Assembly (NCBI RefSeq): GCF_022627325.1
Contig: NZ_JAETZZ010000001.1
Location: forward strand, 682,001 to 746,000
Direction of reading: 5' to 3'
From: Pseudomonas putida
GTDB lineage: Bacteria > Pseudomonadota > Gammaproteobacteria > Pseudomonadales > Pseudomonadaceae
DNA length: 64,000 bases
Shown: piece after piece, positions 9,336 to 16,860 of the stretch
Position numbering within the stretch: position 1 is the first letter of the stretch
Layout of the letters: every line of letters starts with the position of its first letter
The notes under the pieces: generated by a model
The model's database searches: none
What the model saw: the letters and a program-made list of their open reading frames with translations, nothing else
What the model was told of the DNA's origin: nothing
Made by a program: the position numbers and the translations under genes

Positions 9336-10651
9336 AATCGATCCAGGCACGCTTGAGCCTGGGCCTGGTGGCCGTATTGGTAGTGGTCGGGGTGGTGCTT
9401 GCGCAGCTTACCTTGTGGCTGTTCGAGGCCGGTTTGCAGCGCTATCTGGAAAACGGCCTGCGCAAGGAAAGCGAGAACCTGCTGGTGGCGCTGGTGCGTG
9501 GGCCTTCGGGGTTGCAGCTGGATGAGCGGCGCATTTCCGCCGCCTATCAACGGCCGTTTTCCGGTTACTACTTTCGCATCGATTTCGACAAGGGCACCTG
9601 GCGCTCGCGCTCGCTGTGGGACCTGGACATGCCCAAACCAGCCGCGCCCGGCCTCTCCGACAGCCACGAACTGGGCCCGGAAGGCCAGCAGTTGCTAGCA
9701 CTGCGTGCCGACTACCGGCGGCTAGGCCAGGATATCTCGATCAGCGTCGCTCAGGATTATTCGCCTGTGCGCGAAGGGTTCCGGCGCCTGCAGCAGATTG
9801 GCCTGGGCATGGGCCTGGTGGCGCTGATCCTGGTGCTGGTGCTGCAGCGCATCACTGTCACCCGCTCGTTGCGCCCGCTGGAGCGCGCGCGTCAGCAGAT
9901 TGCCCAATTGCAGCAAGGCCAGCGCTCGCAACTCGACGCCCAGGTACCCAGCGAACTGGCTCCGCTGGTGGGCCAGATCAACCATTTGCTCAGCCACACC
10001 GAAGACAGCCTGCGCCGTTCGCGCAACGCCTTGGGTAACCTGGGCCATGCCTTGAAGACGCCATTGGCGGTGCTGCTGAGCCTGGCGTCCAGCGAGCGCC
10101 TGAATGACTTGCCCGAGGTGCGTGCGCAACTGCGCGAACAGCTGGAGCAGATCCAGCAGCGCCTGGCACGCGAGCTGAACCGGGCGCGCCTGGCTGGGGA
10201 TGCGCTGCCAGGCGCTCAATTCGACTGCGATACCGAGCTTCCGGGGTTGCTCGCCACCTTGGGCATGATCCATGGCGAAGGCTTGCTGCTCGAACGCGAT
10301 GTACCACCCGGGTTGCTGCTGCCCTGGGACCGGGAGGACTTCCTTGAGCTGCTGGGCAACCTCTTGGATAACGCCTGCAAATGGGCAGACAGCGAAGTGC
10401 GCCTGGGCATTGCCCCGACGGGCGAAGGCTACCAGGTGTGGGTCGACGACGACGGCCCGGGCATACCTGAAAGCCAGCGCCTGCAGGTGCTGGAGCGCGG
10501 TTCGCGGCTGGATGAGCAAGTGGATGGCCATGGCCTTGGGTTGGGGATCGTGCGGGATATCGTCGATGCCTGGGGTGGCTCTTTGGCCTTGCAGCAGAGC
10601 CCTTTGGGCGGTCTGCGGGTGAGTATCGATCTGCCGCGCAAGGTCCGCTGA
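9332..10651 (+). CDS. bqsS: Membrane sensor histidine kinase (BqsS/CarS-like)
   Basis: A 439-residue kinase starting at GTG 9332, four bases inside the regulator gene. Transmembrane helices lie at about 8-30 and 150-170 around a ~115-residue periplasmic sensor, followed by HAMP, HisKA with the H-box [10 protein letters not shown]-box [16 protein letters not shown] and GLGLGIV. The HALKTPL H-box is PhoQ-like. The published BqsS sensor has an RExxE iron motif; here the corresponding region after TM1 reads RKESE (residues 44-48), acidic but not an exact match, so ligand specificity may differ. Hairpins with T runs follow the gene at 10678-10714. Confidence 0.88.
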   Translation: MKSIQARLSLGLVAVLVVVGVVLAQLTLWLFEAGLQRYLENGLRKESENLLVALVRGPSGLQLDERRISAAYQRPFSGYYFRIDFDKGTWRSRSLWDLDMPKPAAPGLSDSHELGPEGQQLLALRADYRRLGQDISISVAQDYSPVREGFRRLQQIGLGMGLVALILVLVLQRITVTRSLRPLERARQQIAQLQQGQRSQLDAQVPSELAPLVGQINHLLSHTEDSLRRSRNALGNLGHALKTPLAVLLSLASSERLNDLPEVRAQLREQLEQIQQRLARELNRARLAGDALPGAQFDCDTELPGLLATLGMIHGEGLLLERDVPPGLLLPWDREDFLELLGNLLDNACKWADSEVRLGIAPTGEGYQVWVDDDGPGIPESQRLQVLERGSRLDEQVDGHGLGLGIVRDIVDAWGGSLALQQSPLGGLRVSIDLPRKVR

Positions 10652-10677
10652 AACGCTTTGGCCCTATCGCGGCAGCG

Positions 10678-10714
10678 GCACTGCAAAAAAACTGCAGTGC
10701 AGGCGCATTTTTTT
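10678..10714 (+). terminator. Probable terminator after the bqsS-like gene
   Basis: GCACTGCA-AAAAAAC-TGCAGTGC is a perfect 8-bp stem beginning 27 bases after the kinase stop, followed by AGGCGCA and seven T residues. The short spacer before the T run makes it slightly non-canonical. Confidence 0.65.
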
Positions 10715-10756
10715 GAATTGGCCCAAGCCCGGAGCTGCGCGGCACAATCACCTGAA

Positions 10757-10830
10757 GAAACCCTGCGGTTTCCATCTCTCCACGGACGGAGCCCCCTAGG
10801 GCCCAGGCCAGGTCGGCTGGGCTTTCTTTT
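10757..10830 (+). ncRNA. Structured leader with terminator before the HPP-CBS gene
   Basis: Three local hairpins are visible: GAAACC-CTGC-GGTTTC (10757-10772), CTCC-ACGGAC-GGAG, and a strong terminator GCCCAG(G)CC-AGGTC-GGCTGGGC followed by TTTCTTTT (10801-10830). The T run ends only 28 bases before the ATG at 10859, and no Shine-Dalgarno is seen in between. This is the layout of an attenuator or riboswitch expression platform, or of a small RNA ending just upstream. No known riboswitch class was recognised. Confidence 0.45.
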
Positions 10831-10858
10831 GATCAGCACCACGAACACGATTACTTGA

Positions 10859-12016
10859 ATGACTGCCTTGCGTTCCGAAAGTCGTCTGCAGCGGTTGTTG
10901 CCGCCGCCCCTGAATATCCCTCCAAAACAATGGCTGCGTGCCGGCATCGGCGCGCTGCTCGGTTTGTTCCTCGCCGGCTGGTTGACCGGTATGGCCTACG
11001 GGCCCGGCATTGCCTTGCACCTACTGGGCCCTCTGGCGGCCTCGGCAGTGCTGGTGTTCGCCGTGCATTCCGGGCCCTTGGCACAGCCTTGGCCGGTGCT
11101 GGGCAGCTATGCGCTGGCGGGCGCAGTGGGCCTTTTCATGCGCGAGGCGTTCGGCCCCCACCTGTGGGTCGCGGCGACGGCCTTGGGCCTCTCGCTTGTG
11201 CTGATGTGCCTGTTGCGCTGCCTGCACCCGCCGGGGGGCGGTGTTGCGGTGAGCGCAGTGCTGGCCGATTCAGGGCTGACGGCGCTGGGCGACCACCTGC
11301 TGGAGCCCGTGCTGCTCAACGCGCTGATTCTGGTGCTGGTGGCCGTGGTGTACAACCGTCTGACCGGGGTGCATTACCCCAAGGGCGCTGCGCCACGCAA
11401 GGACCAGCACCACACCCACGACCCGTTGCCCAGCGAGCGGGTCGGGGTCACGGGTGCGGACCTGGATCAGGCCCTGGACGAGTTGGGGGCGTTCGTCGAC
11501 GTCACCCGCGATGAACTGGAACGCATCATCCTGGCCACCGAGCAGCATGCCCTGCAGCGCAGCCTGGGCGGGATCACTGCAGCGTCGGTGATGTCCCGCG
11601 ACGTGCAGTTCGCCGCACCCGATACCACCCTGGAGCAGGCCTGGAAGATGCTCGCCAGTCATCACCTGAAAACCCTGCCGGTGCTGCAGCAGGGCAAGCT
11701 GGTGGGTATCGTGAGCCTCAGCGATCTGCTCGGCCCGGCCATGCAACGTGGCCGGTTCAGTTGGCGGGGGCTTTTCGGGCGCAAGGCCGTACGTATGGAG
11801 CAGGTGATGAGCCGGCAGGTCATCAGTGTCAGCAGCCAGCACCCCTTGGAACGTCTGTTACCCCTGCTGTGCGAACAAGGGCTGCACTGTCTGCCGGTGA
11901 TCGATGGCGACCAGATGGTCGGTGTGGTCACCCAGACCGACCTGATCGCGGGCCTCAAGCGCCAGTTGCTCAGCGCCGCTGGCAGCGTTTCAGATCAGCG
12001 GGTCCCAGCGTTGTGA
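10859..12016 (+). CDS. HPP-family membrane protein with tandem CBS domains
   Basis: The 385-residue protein has an N-terminal HPP domain with about four transmembrane helices (residues 25-180) including the family signature LHPPGGGVAV near 125, then a cytosolic linker and two CBS domains (about 240-295, with VMSRDV, and 320-375, with VMSRQVISV). HPP proteins have been linked to nitrite or anion transport in plastids and cyanobacteria, but the bacterial CBS-fused form has no settled role. CBS pairs usually bind adenosyl nucleotides and gate function. No clear ribosome-binding site precedes ATG 10859. The last 27 bases overlap the convergent LysR gene. Confidence 0.88.
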   Translation: MTALRSESRLQRLLPPPLNIPPKQWLRAGIGALLGLFLAGWLTGMAYGPGIALHLLGPLAASAVLVFAVHSGPLAQPWPVLGSYALAGAVGLFMREAFGPHLWVAATALGLSLVLMCLLRCLHPPGGGVAVSAVLADSGLTALGDHLLEPVLLNALILVLVAVVYNRLTGVHYPKGAAPRKDQHHTHDPLPSERVGVTGADLDQALDELGAFVDVTRDELERIILATEQHALQRSLGGITAASVMSRDVQFAAPDTTLEQAWKMLASHHLKTLPVLQQGKLVGIVSLSDLLGPAMQRGRFSWRGLFGRKAVRMEQVMSRQVISVSSQHPLERLLPLLCEQGLHCLPVIDGDQMVGVVTQTDLIAGLKRQLLSAAGSVSDQRVPAL

Positions 12017-12856
12017 CCAATCGCTGGTGCCGGAGGCTATCAGCCGGCGCAGCAGCGCGAAGGCCTGTTGCAGTGCCTCGCTGTCGCACTTGCGTGGGTA
12101 TACCAGGAAGGTTGGGTAGGTGAACTCCGGGGCTTGCGGCACCCGTTCGAATACCCCGCTGTCCAGATACGCCTGCACCACGCGGGTACGGAAATAGCCG
12201 CTGCCGCCCTTGTCGAGAATGAACTGCAGGGCCAGCGGCCCGAGGTTGAAACTCAGCGCCGGTCGCGCGCAGTCGGGCAGGGCGGCGTCGTGCTGGCGGC
12301 GGAAAGCCTCGCCCCAGTCGATATAGATATACGGGTCGGGTTGCGCGACACGGCGTATGCGGATCAGCTTTTCTTCCATCAACTGTTCCACCTGCAGGCC
12401 CGGCCCGTAGGTGGGCTGATAGACCAGCGCGGCGTCCAGCAGGCCCATCTCCACCTTGCGCAGCAAGGACTCACCGTCGCTGACCTCGCTGCGGATGGCG
12501 TGGCTGGGTAGCGCGCAGTGCAAGGCGCTGACCCAGTCGAGCAGCATCGGGTTGCCCAGGCTCACTTCTGCCCCTACGTGCAGCACTTGCTGGCAGCCTT
12601 CGGGCAGTGGTAGATCACGGCGCGCCGCTTCCCACGTCTGCACCAGCTGGTTGGCATAGCTGACGAAGGCTTCGCCATCACTGGTCAGGCTGGCGCCGTT
12701 GCGGCTGCGCACGAACAGCTGGCAGCCCAGTTGCTGCTCAAGGCGCTGCACCCGGGCGGTGATCGCGGTCTGTGACACGAACAGGCGCTCGGCGGCGGCG
12801 ACGAGGCTGCCGCAGCGTACGACTTCCAGAAAGGTTCGGGCCTGCTCGATATCCAT
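11990..12856 (-). CDS. LysR-family transcriptional regulator
   Basis: A 288-residue regulator with the N-terminal LysR winged HTH (MDIEQARTFLEVVRCGSLVAAAERLFVSQTAIT, key part FLEVVRCGSLVAAAERL at residues 8-24), followed by a co-inducer-binding domain. The effector is unknown. It is divergent from prpE, 180 bases away, so it may regulate prpE or itself. Its 3' end overlaps the HPP-CBS gene by 27 bases on the opposite strand. Confidence 0.9.
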   Translation of the reverse strand: MDIEQARTFLEVVRCGSLVAAAERLFVSQTAITARVQRLEQQLGCQLFVRSRNGASLTSDGEAFVSYANQLVQTWEAARRDLPLPEGCQQVLHVGAEVSLGNPMLLDWVSALHCALPSHAIRSEVSDGESLLRKVEMGLLDAALVYQPTYGPGLQVEQLMEEKLIRIRRVAQPDPYIYIDWGEAFRRQHDAALPDCARPALSFNLGPLALQFILDKGGSGYFRTRVVQAYLDSGVFERVPQAPEFTYPTFLVYPRKCDSEALQQAFALLRRLIASGTSDWSQRWDPLI

Positions 12857-13005
12857 GGGCTGCTCTGTGGCGGGGAGGGTGGCTTATTCTAGAGGCTTTG
12901 CACCGTTGTGGGGCGCTTTAGCCGGCGCTGCAAATCTGCATATGCGTTGTGACTTTAGTCCCATGGCAGCCGGGACGTGGCGGTCCATACTCAAGGCTCG
13001 CCCTT

Positions 13006-13018
13006 CAATAACAACAAG
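13006..13018 (+). promoter_or_regulatory. A-rich Crc/Hfq-type motif in the prpE leader
   Basis: CAATAACAACAAG contains overlapping AAnAAnAA units, the Hfq/Crc recognition pattern of Pseudomonas catabolite repression. It sits 18 bases upstream of the chosen prpE ATG, where no ordinary Shine-Dalgarno is obvious, so bound Hfq could block initiation. Confidence 0.5.
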
Positions 13019-13036
13019 TACCGGGTTGCCATCGAC

Positions 13037-14926
13037 ATGACCTACCAGCACGACTACGCCCATTCCATTGCCGACCCTGCTGCCTTCTGGGCCGAACAGG
13101 CCAAACAGCTGGCCTGGTATCGCCAGCCCACCCTGACCCTGCAGGCAGACCCCGACGGCACCCATCGCTGGTTCGCCGACGGTCGCCTGAACAGCTGCTA
13201 CCTGGCCCTCGATCGGCAAATCGAGCTGGGCCGTGGCGAGCAGGCGGCGCTGATCTACGATTCCCCCGTGACCGGCGTGCAGCAGGTGTTCAGCTACAAC
13301 CAGCTGCGTGACGAAGTAGCGCGCCTGGCCGGGTTGCTGCGCCAGTTAGGGGTTGGCAAAGGCGATGGGGTGATCATCTACATGCCGATGGTGCCGCAGG
13401 CGGCCATGGCCATGCTCGCCTGCGCGCGTATTGGTGCAGTGCACTCAGTGGTGTTCGGTGGCTTTGCAGCCAATGAGCTGGCCCTGCGTATCGATGATGC
13501 GCGGCCAAGCGTGCTGCTGACGGCGTCCTGCGGGCTGGAGTTCGACCGGGTGATCGAGTACAAGCCGCTGGTCGACCGCGCGCTGCAACTGGCTCACCAC
13601 CAGCCGCGCCAGGTGCTGGTGCTGCAGCGGCCCCAGGTTCGTGCCCAGTTGCAGCCAGGGCGCGACCTTGACTGGCAGCAAGCACTGATGACAGCCGAGC
13701 CTGTGCCTGCGGTCGAGCTGGCCGCGGCAGACCCGCTGTACATCATCTACACCTCGGGTACCACGGGCAAACCCAAGGGCATCGTGCGTGAAAACGGTGG
13801 CAACGCGGTAGCCCTGTGTTATGCCATGCGCCATATCTACGGCATGCAGGCGGGCGACGTGTGGTGGGGCATTTCCGATGTGGGCTGGGTGGTCGGCCAT
13901 TCGCTGATCGTCTATGGCCCACTGATGAGCGGCTGCACCACGGTGTTCTATGAAGGCAAGCCGATCCGCACCCCGGATGCTTCGGCCTATTGGCGTGTGG
14001 TCGAGCAGTATCGGGTCAATGCCCTGTTCTGTGCGCCGACCGCCATGCGGGCGATCCGCAAGGAGGACCCGGATGGCGAGTTGATCCGCCGACATGACCT
14101 GAGCTCGCTGCGCCAATTGTTCCTGGCCGGGGAAAAACTGGATTCAAGTACCCACCAGTGGCTGGAGCGGGTGTCCGGCAAGCCGGTGCACGACCATTGG
14201 TGGCAGACCGAGACGGGCTGGCCAGTCACCGCGCCGTGCGTGGGGCTCGAGGGCAGCGCGGCGCGGCCGGGTTCGAGCAACCGCGCAGTGCCGGGCTATC
14301 ACGTTCGTGTGCTAAATGACGATGGGCACCTGCTGGGCCCGAACCATCAGGGCGCCATCGTCATCGCGCTGCCGCTGCCGCCCGGTTGCAGCCAGACCTT
14401 GTGGGGCGATCATGAGCGCTACCTGCAGGCTTACCTGCAGACCTACCCGGGTTACTACCACACCGGTGATGGTGGCTACCTGGATGACGACGGGTTCGTC
14501 TACATCATGGGGCGAACCGATGATGTGATCAACGTCTCTGGGCATCGCCTCTCCACCGGCGAGATGGAGGACTTGGTGGCGTGCCACCCTGCGGTGGCCG
14601 AATGCGCGGTGATCGGTGTGCATGACCAGATCAAGGGCCAGGTGCCCTTGGCGCTGGTGGTGCTCAAGGACGGTGAGGGTATTGGCGAGGCGCAACTGTC
14701 GGTGGAGTTGGTGGGCAAGGTGCGTGAGCAGATCGGCGCGTTGGCGTGCTTCAATCAAGTGCGGTTGGTGAAGCGGCTGCCCAAGACCCGCTCGGGCAAG
14801 ATCCTGCGGGCGGTGTTGCGCAAGATTGCCGATGGCCAGGCGTATGTGCCGCCCTCGACACTGGATGATCCGGCGGTGCTCAGAGAGATCGAAGCGGTGC
14901 TGGCGGATCTGCCCAGGGCAGGCTGA
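13037..14926 (+). CDS. prpE: Propionyl-CoA synthetase PrpE
   Basis: PrpE adenylates propionate and transfers it to CoA, feeding the methylcitrate cycle encoded at the left edge. From ATG 13037 the protein has 629 residues, the usual PrpE length. The P-loop YTSGTTGKPKG, the WWQTETGWP motif and the C-terminal catalytic lysine motif TRSGKILR are intact, and the N-terminus MTYQHDYAHSIADPAAFWAEQA is family-like (key part DPAAFWAEQA). An in-frame ATG 20 codons earlier (12977) exists but adds residues unlike the family. The close relative acetyl-CoA synthetase is longer, which favours PrpE. It is unlinked to the prp operon by about 11 kb. Confidence 0.92.
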   Translation: MTYQHDYAHSIADPAAFWAEQAKQLAWYRQPTLTLQADPDGTHRWFADGRLNSCYLALDRQIELGRGEQAALIYDSPVTGVQQVFSYNQLRDEVARLAGLLRQLGVGKGDGVIIYMPMVPQAAMAMLACARIGAVHSVVFGGFAANELALRIDDARPSVLLTASCGLEFDRVIEYKPLVDRALQLAHHQPRQVLVLQRPQVRAQLQPGRDLDWQQALMTAEPVPAVELAAADPLYIIYTSGTTGKPKGIVRENGGNAVALCYAMRHIYGMQAGDVWWGISDVGWVVGHSLIVYGPLMSGCTTVFYEGKPIRTPDASAYWRVVEQYRVNALFCAPTAMRAIRKEDPDGELIRRHDLSSLRQLFLAGEKLDSSTHQWLERVSGKPVHDHWWQTETGWPVTAPCVGLEGSAARPGSSNRAVPGYHVRVLNDDGHLLGPNHQGAIVIALPLPPGCSQTLWGDHERYLQAYLQTYPGYYHTGDGGYLDDDGFVYIMGRTDDVINVSGHRLSTGEMEDLVACHPAVAECAVIGVHDQIKGQVPLALVVLKDGEGIGEAQLSVELVGKVREQIGALACFNQVRLVKRLPKTRSGKILRAVLRKIADGQAYVPPSTLDDPAVLREIEAVLADLPRAG

Positions 14927-14959
14927 CCGTTGGGCTGGTCAACGGGCAAATGCGCGTGT

Positions 14960-16045
14960 TCAGCCGGGGAACGTCTGCGGGCCGACCTGATGCAACTGCC
15001 CCAGCCGGCTGCGGGTGCGCATCAGGTCGGCAACGTGGCCGCCCAGGCTCTCTTCCAGCCGCCGCTGCCCGATCACCGTCACCTGGCAGTCCTGGTCGTA
15101 CAGTACGTCCACCAGGTTGACGAAGCGCTGCTGCGCTGCCAATGAGCACGCCGAGAGGTCATCCAGCCCGTCGATGACCCAAGTATCGAACTGCTGGGCA
15201 AGCTGCAGATAATCGATCACCGCTGTGGGCTGCTCGCACAGGTCGTCAAAGGCGAACATCACCGTCCTGCCTTCACTGACGAGCGCACGAAGGTTGCGTT
15301 TGTTCACCTCCAGCGTGAGCGGTTGCGCGGCCGGCACCTTCAGCGCCTGGCGCTGGGCCGCATCGCCAGGCCATACATAGTGGCCTTGGGTAAAACGCTG
15401 GTGTTCACGGTTGGCCGGCAGGCTGCGAAAGTCGGTGTCACCGCCGACTTCAAGTACCTCCATACGGCCATTGATCAGGCGGATCACCGGCAGGAATCGC
15501 TCGTGGTACAGCGGATTGGGCAGCAGCCCCTCGGGTGCGTAGTTCGAGGTCACCAGCAGGAAGATGCCACGTGCGAACAAGGCATTGAACAGGCGGGTGA
15601 GCAGCATGGCATCACCGATGTCATGCACATGGAATTCGTCGAAACACAGTACCTGGCAGTCGCCCAGTAATTCGTCCAGCGTCGCGCCCAAGGCATCGTC
15701 GAGCAGCCTGTGACGGTGCATGCCCTGATGCAGGCGGGCAAAGAAATCATGAAAGTGCAGGCGTTTTTTTGCCTCGATCGGCACTGCCTGGAAGAAGCCG
15801 TCCAGCAGCCAGCTCTTGCCGCGGCCCACCGAACCGTACAAGTACAGGCTGCGGGGTTCGCCCCCTGGCAAGCGGGCAAGCTGCGCGGCCATGGCATGGA
15901 TGACCCGGCGCTGGCCGTCGCTGAGCTGATAGCCACGGCTACGCGCCTTGTCTTCGAACCATGCGAGCAGTTCGCTCTGGTTGGAGGTGGCGGTGCGCAG
16001 GCGTTGGCCCAGTTGGCGCAGGGGGGAGGGGATCCAGGCAGACAA
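14960..16045 (-). CDS. zapE: ZapE/AFG1-type ATPase
   Basis: This 361-residue ATPase has the AFG1/ZapE arrangement: Walker A GSVGRGKS (residues 71-78), Walker B LCFDEFHV (133-140), VTSNYAPEGLLPNPLY (key part TSNYAPEGL) and YVWPGD. ZapE proteins act in cell division at the Z ring or in protein quality control. Pseudomonads commonly carry a second, more canonical zapE elsewhere, so this copy may be a paralogue with another role. It is convergent with prpE, with a 33-base gap. Confidence 0.87.
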   Translation of the reverse strand: MSAWIPSPLRQLGQRLRTATSNQSELLAWFEDKARSRGYQLSDGQRRVIHAMAAQLARLPGGEPRSLYLYGSVGRGKSWLLDGFFQAVPIEAKKRLHFHDFFARLHQGMHRHRLLDDALGATLDELLGDCQVLCFDEFHVHDIGDAMLLTRLFNALFARGIFLLVTSNYAPEGLLPNPLYHERFLPVIRLINGRMEVLEVGGDTDFRSLPANREHQRFTQGHYVWPGDAAQRQALKVPAAQPLTLEVNKRNLRALVSEGRTVMFAFDDLCEQPTAVIDYLQLAQQFDTWVIDGLDDLSACSLAAQQRFVNLVDVLYDQDCQVTVIGQRRLEESLGGHVADLMRTRSRLGQLHQVGPQTFPG

Positions 16046-16150
16046 AAGCTAAGCTCCTTGGGCAAAGGAAGGTCAGCGCGCAGCTTGCCTCAGGTCAGCC
16101 CTTTAAACCAATAGAAAAAGTGCGGTGCTTCTATCAGTTGGCCGGATGAC

Positions 16151-16393
16151 TCAAGCCTTGCGCTCCAACTGGCGCTCGATCATGTATTTGATGGTCAGCC
16201 GGCGCTCCTTGAGCAGGCGCAGGTCGTCGTCCTGAAAGTTGCCGGCCGAGATCGCCTCAGCTGCAAGGACCTGATTGTCGATGTCGATGTATTCGTCGAG
16301 CAGACGGTCGAGGGTCTTGTCTTGCTGACGGCGTTGCTGAACGATTTCGCGGGGGTAGTGCAGGTCTTGATACAGGTCGTGGGAAACAGGCAT
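16151..16393 (-). CDS. YdcH/DUF465-like small protein
   Basis: From ATG 16393 the product is 80 residues (MPVSHDLYQDLHYPREIV...). The start is decided by a strong AAGGAGG seven bases upstream; the longer open frame has no such site. The sequence resembles the DUF465/YdcH family: charged and helical, with a C-terminal RLLKERRLTIKYMIERQL that fits the conserved LKKxRLxLKDEI motif. Function is unknown. It lies between zapE and tRNA-Gln, and could be co-transcribed with zapE 105 bases downstream. Confidence 0.8.
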   Translation of the reverse strand: MPVSHDLYQDLHYPREIVQQRRQQDKTLDRLLDEYIDIDNQVLAAEAISAGNFQDDDLRLLKERRLTIKYMIERQLERKA

Positions 16394-16662
16394 GGCATCC
16401 TCCTTGGTCAATGCAAATTGCTTATCTGATTGGAAGGGCGCAATGCGATTGTGTTGAAGCGAGGCGGTATAAATGCGACGGATGGTCATTTTGGTACGTG
16501 TGAAAGGCCTGCAAAACACTAACCTGCTGTTTTAAAGCATTTTTTTTGCGAAAGGGGCTTCCCACGTCCAGAGAATGTTGTTAAAGTGCCGCGCATTCCA
16601 AGACAACAACCCAGTTGTCACTCAGTTGGAAAAGTCAGAGCAGCTAACGCTGCATCCGATAC

Positions 16663-16737
16663 AGGGGCGTCGCCAAGCGGTAAGGCAGCAGGTTTTGATC
16701 CTGCCATGCGTTGGTTCGAATCCAGCCGCCCCTGCCA
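16663..16737 (+). tRNA. tRNA-Gln (anticodon TTG)
   Basis: A 75-base cloverleaf with encoded CCA. The acceptor stem AGGGGCG/CGCCCCT pairs perfectly with G as discriminator. The anticodon stem GCAGG/CCTGC encloses TTTTGAT with TTG at 16695-16697, and the T arm contains GGTTCGAATCC. It is a single tRNA gene. tRNA 3' ends are common integration sites, but no integrase or duplicated end is seen here. Confidence 0.97.
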
Positions 16738-16860
16738 TTTTCTCTTTGCAATACACCTTCTTGATTCAGTGCAGATGACCATCAGCGCTGGGTTTCGTCG
16801 TGTCTGGCGTGCGTAGAAGCCGGTCGCCAGCGTACTGGCGATGGCCTCTGCGCTTAAGCC

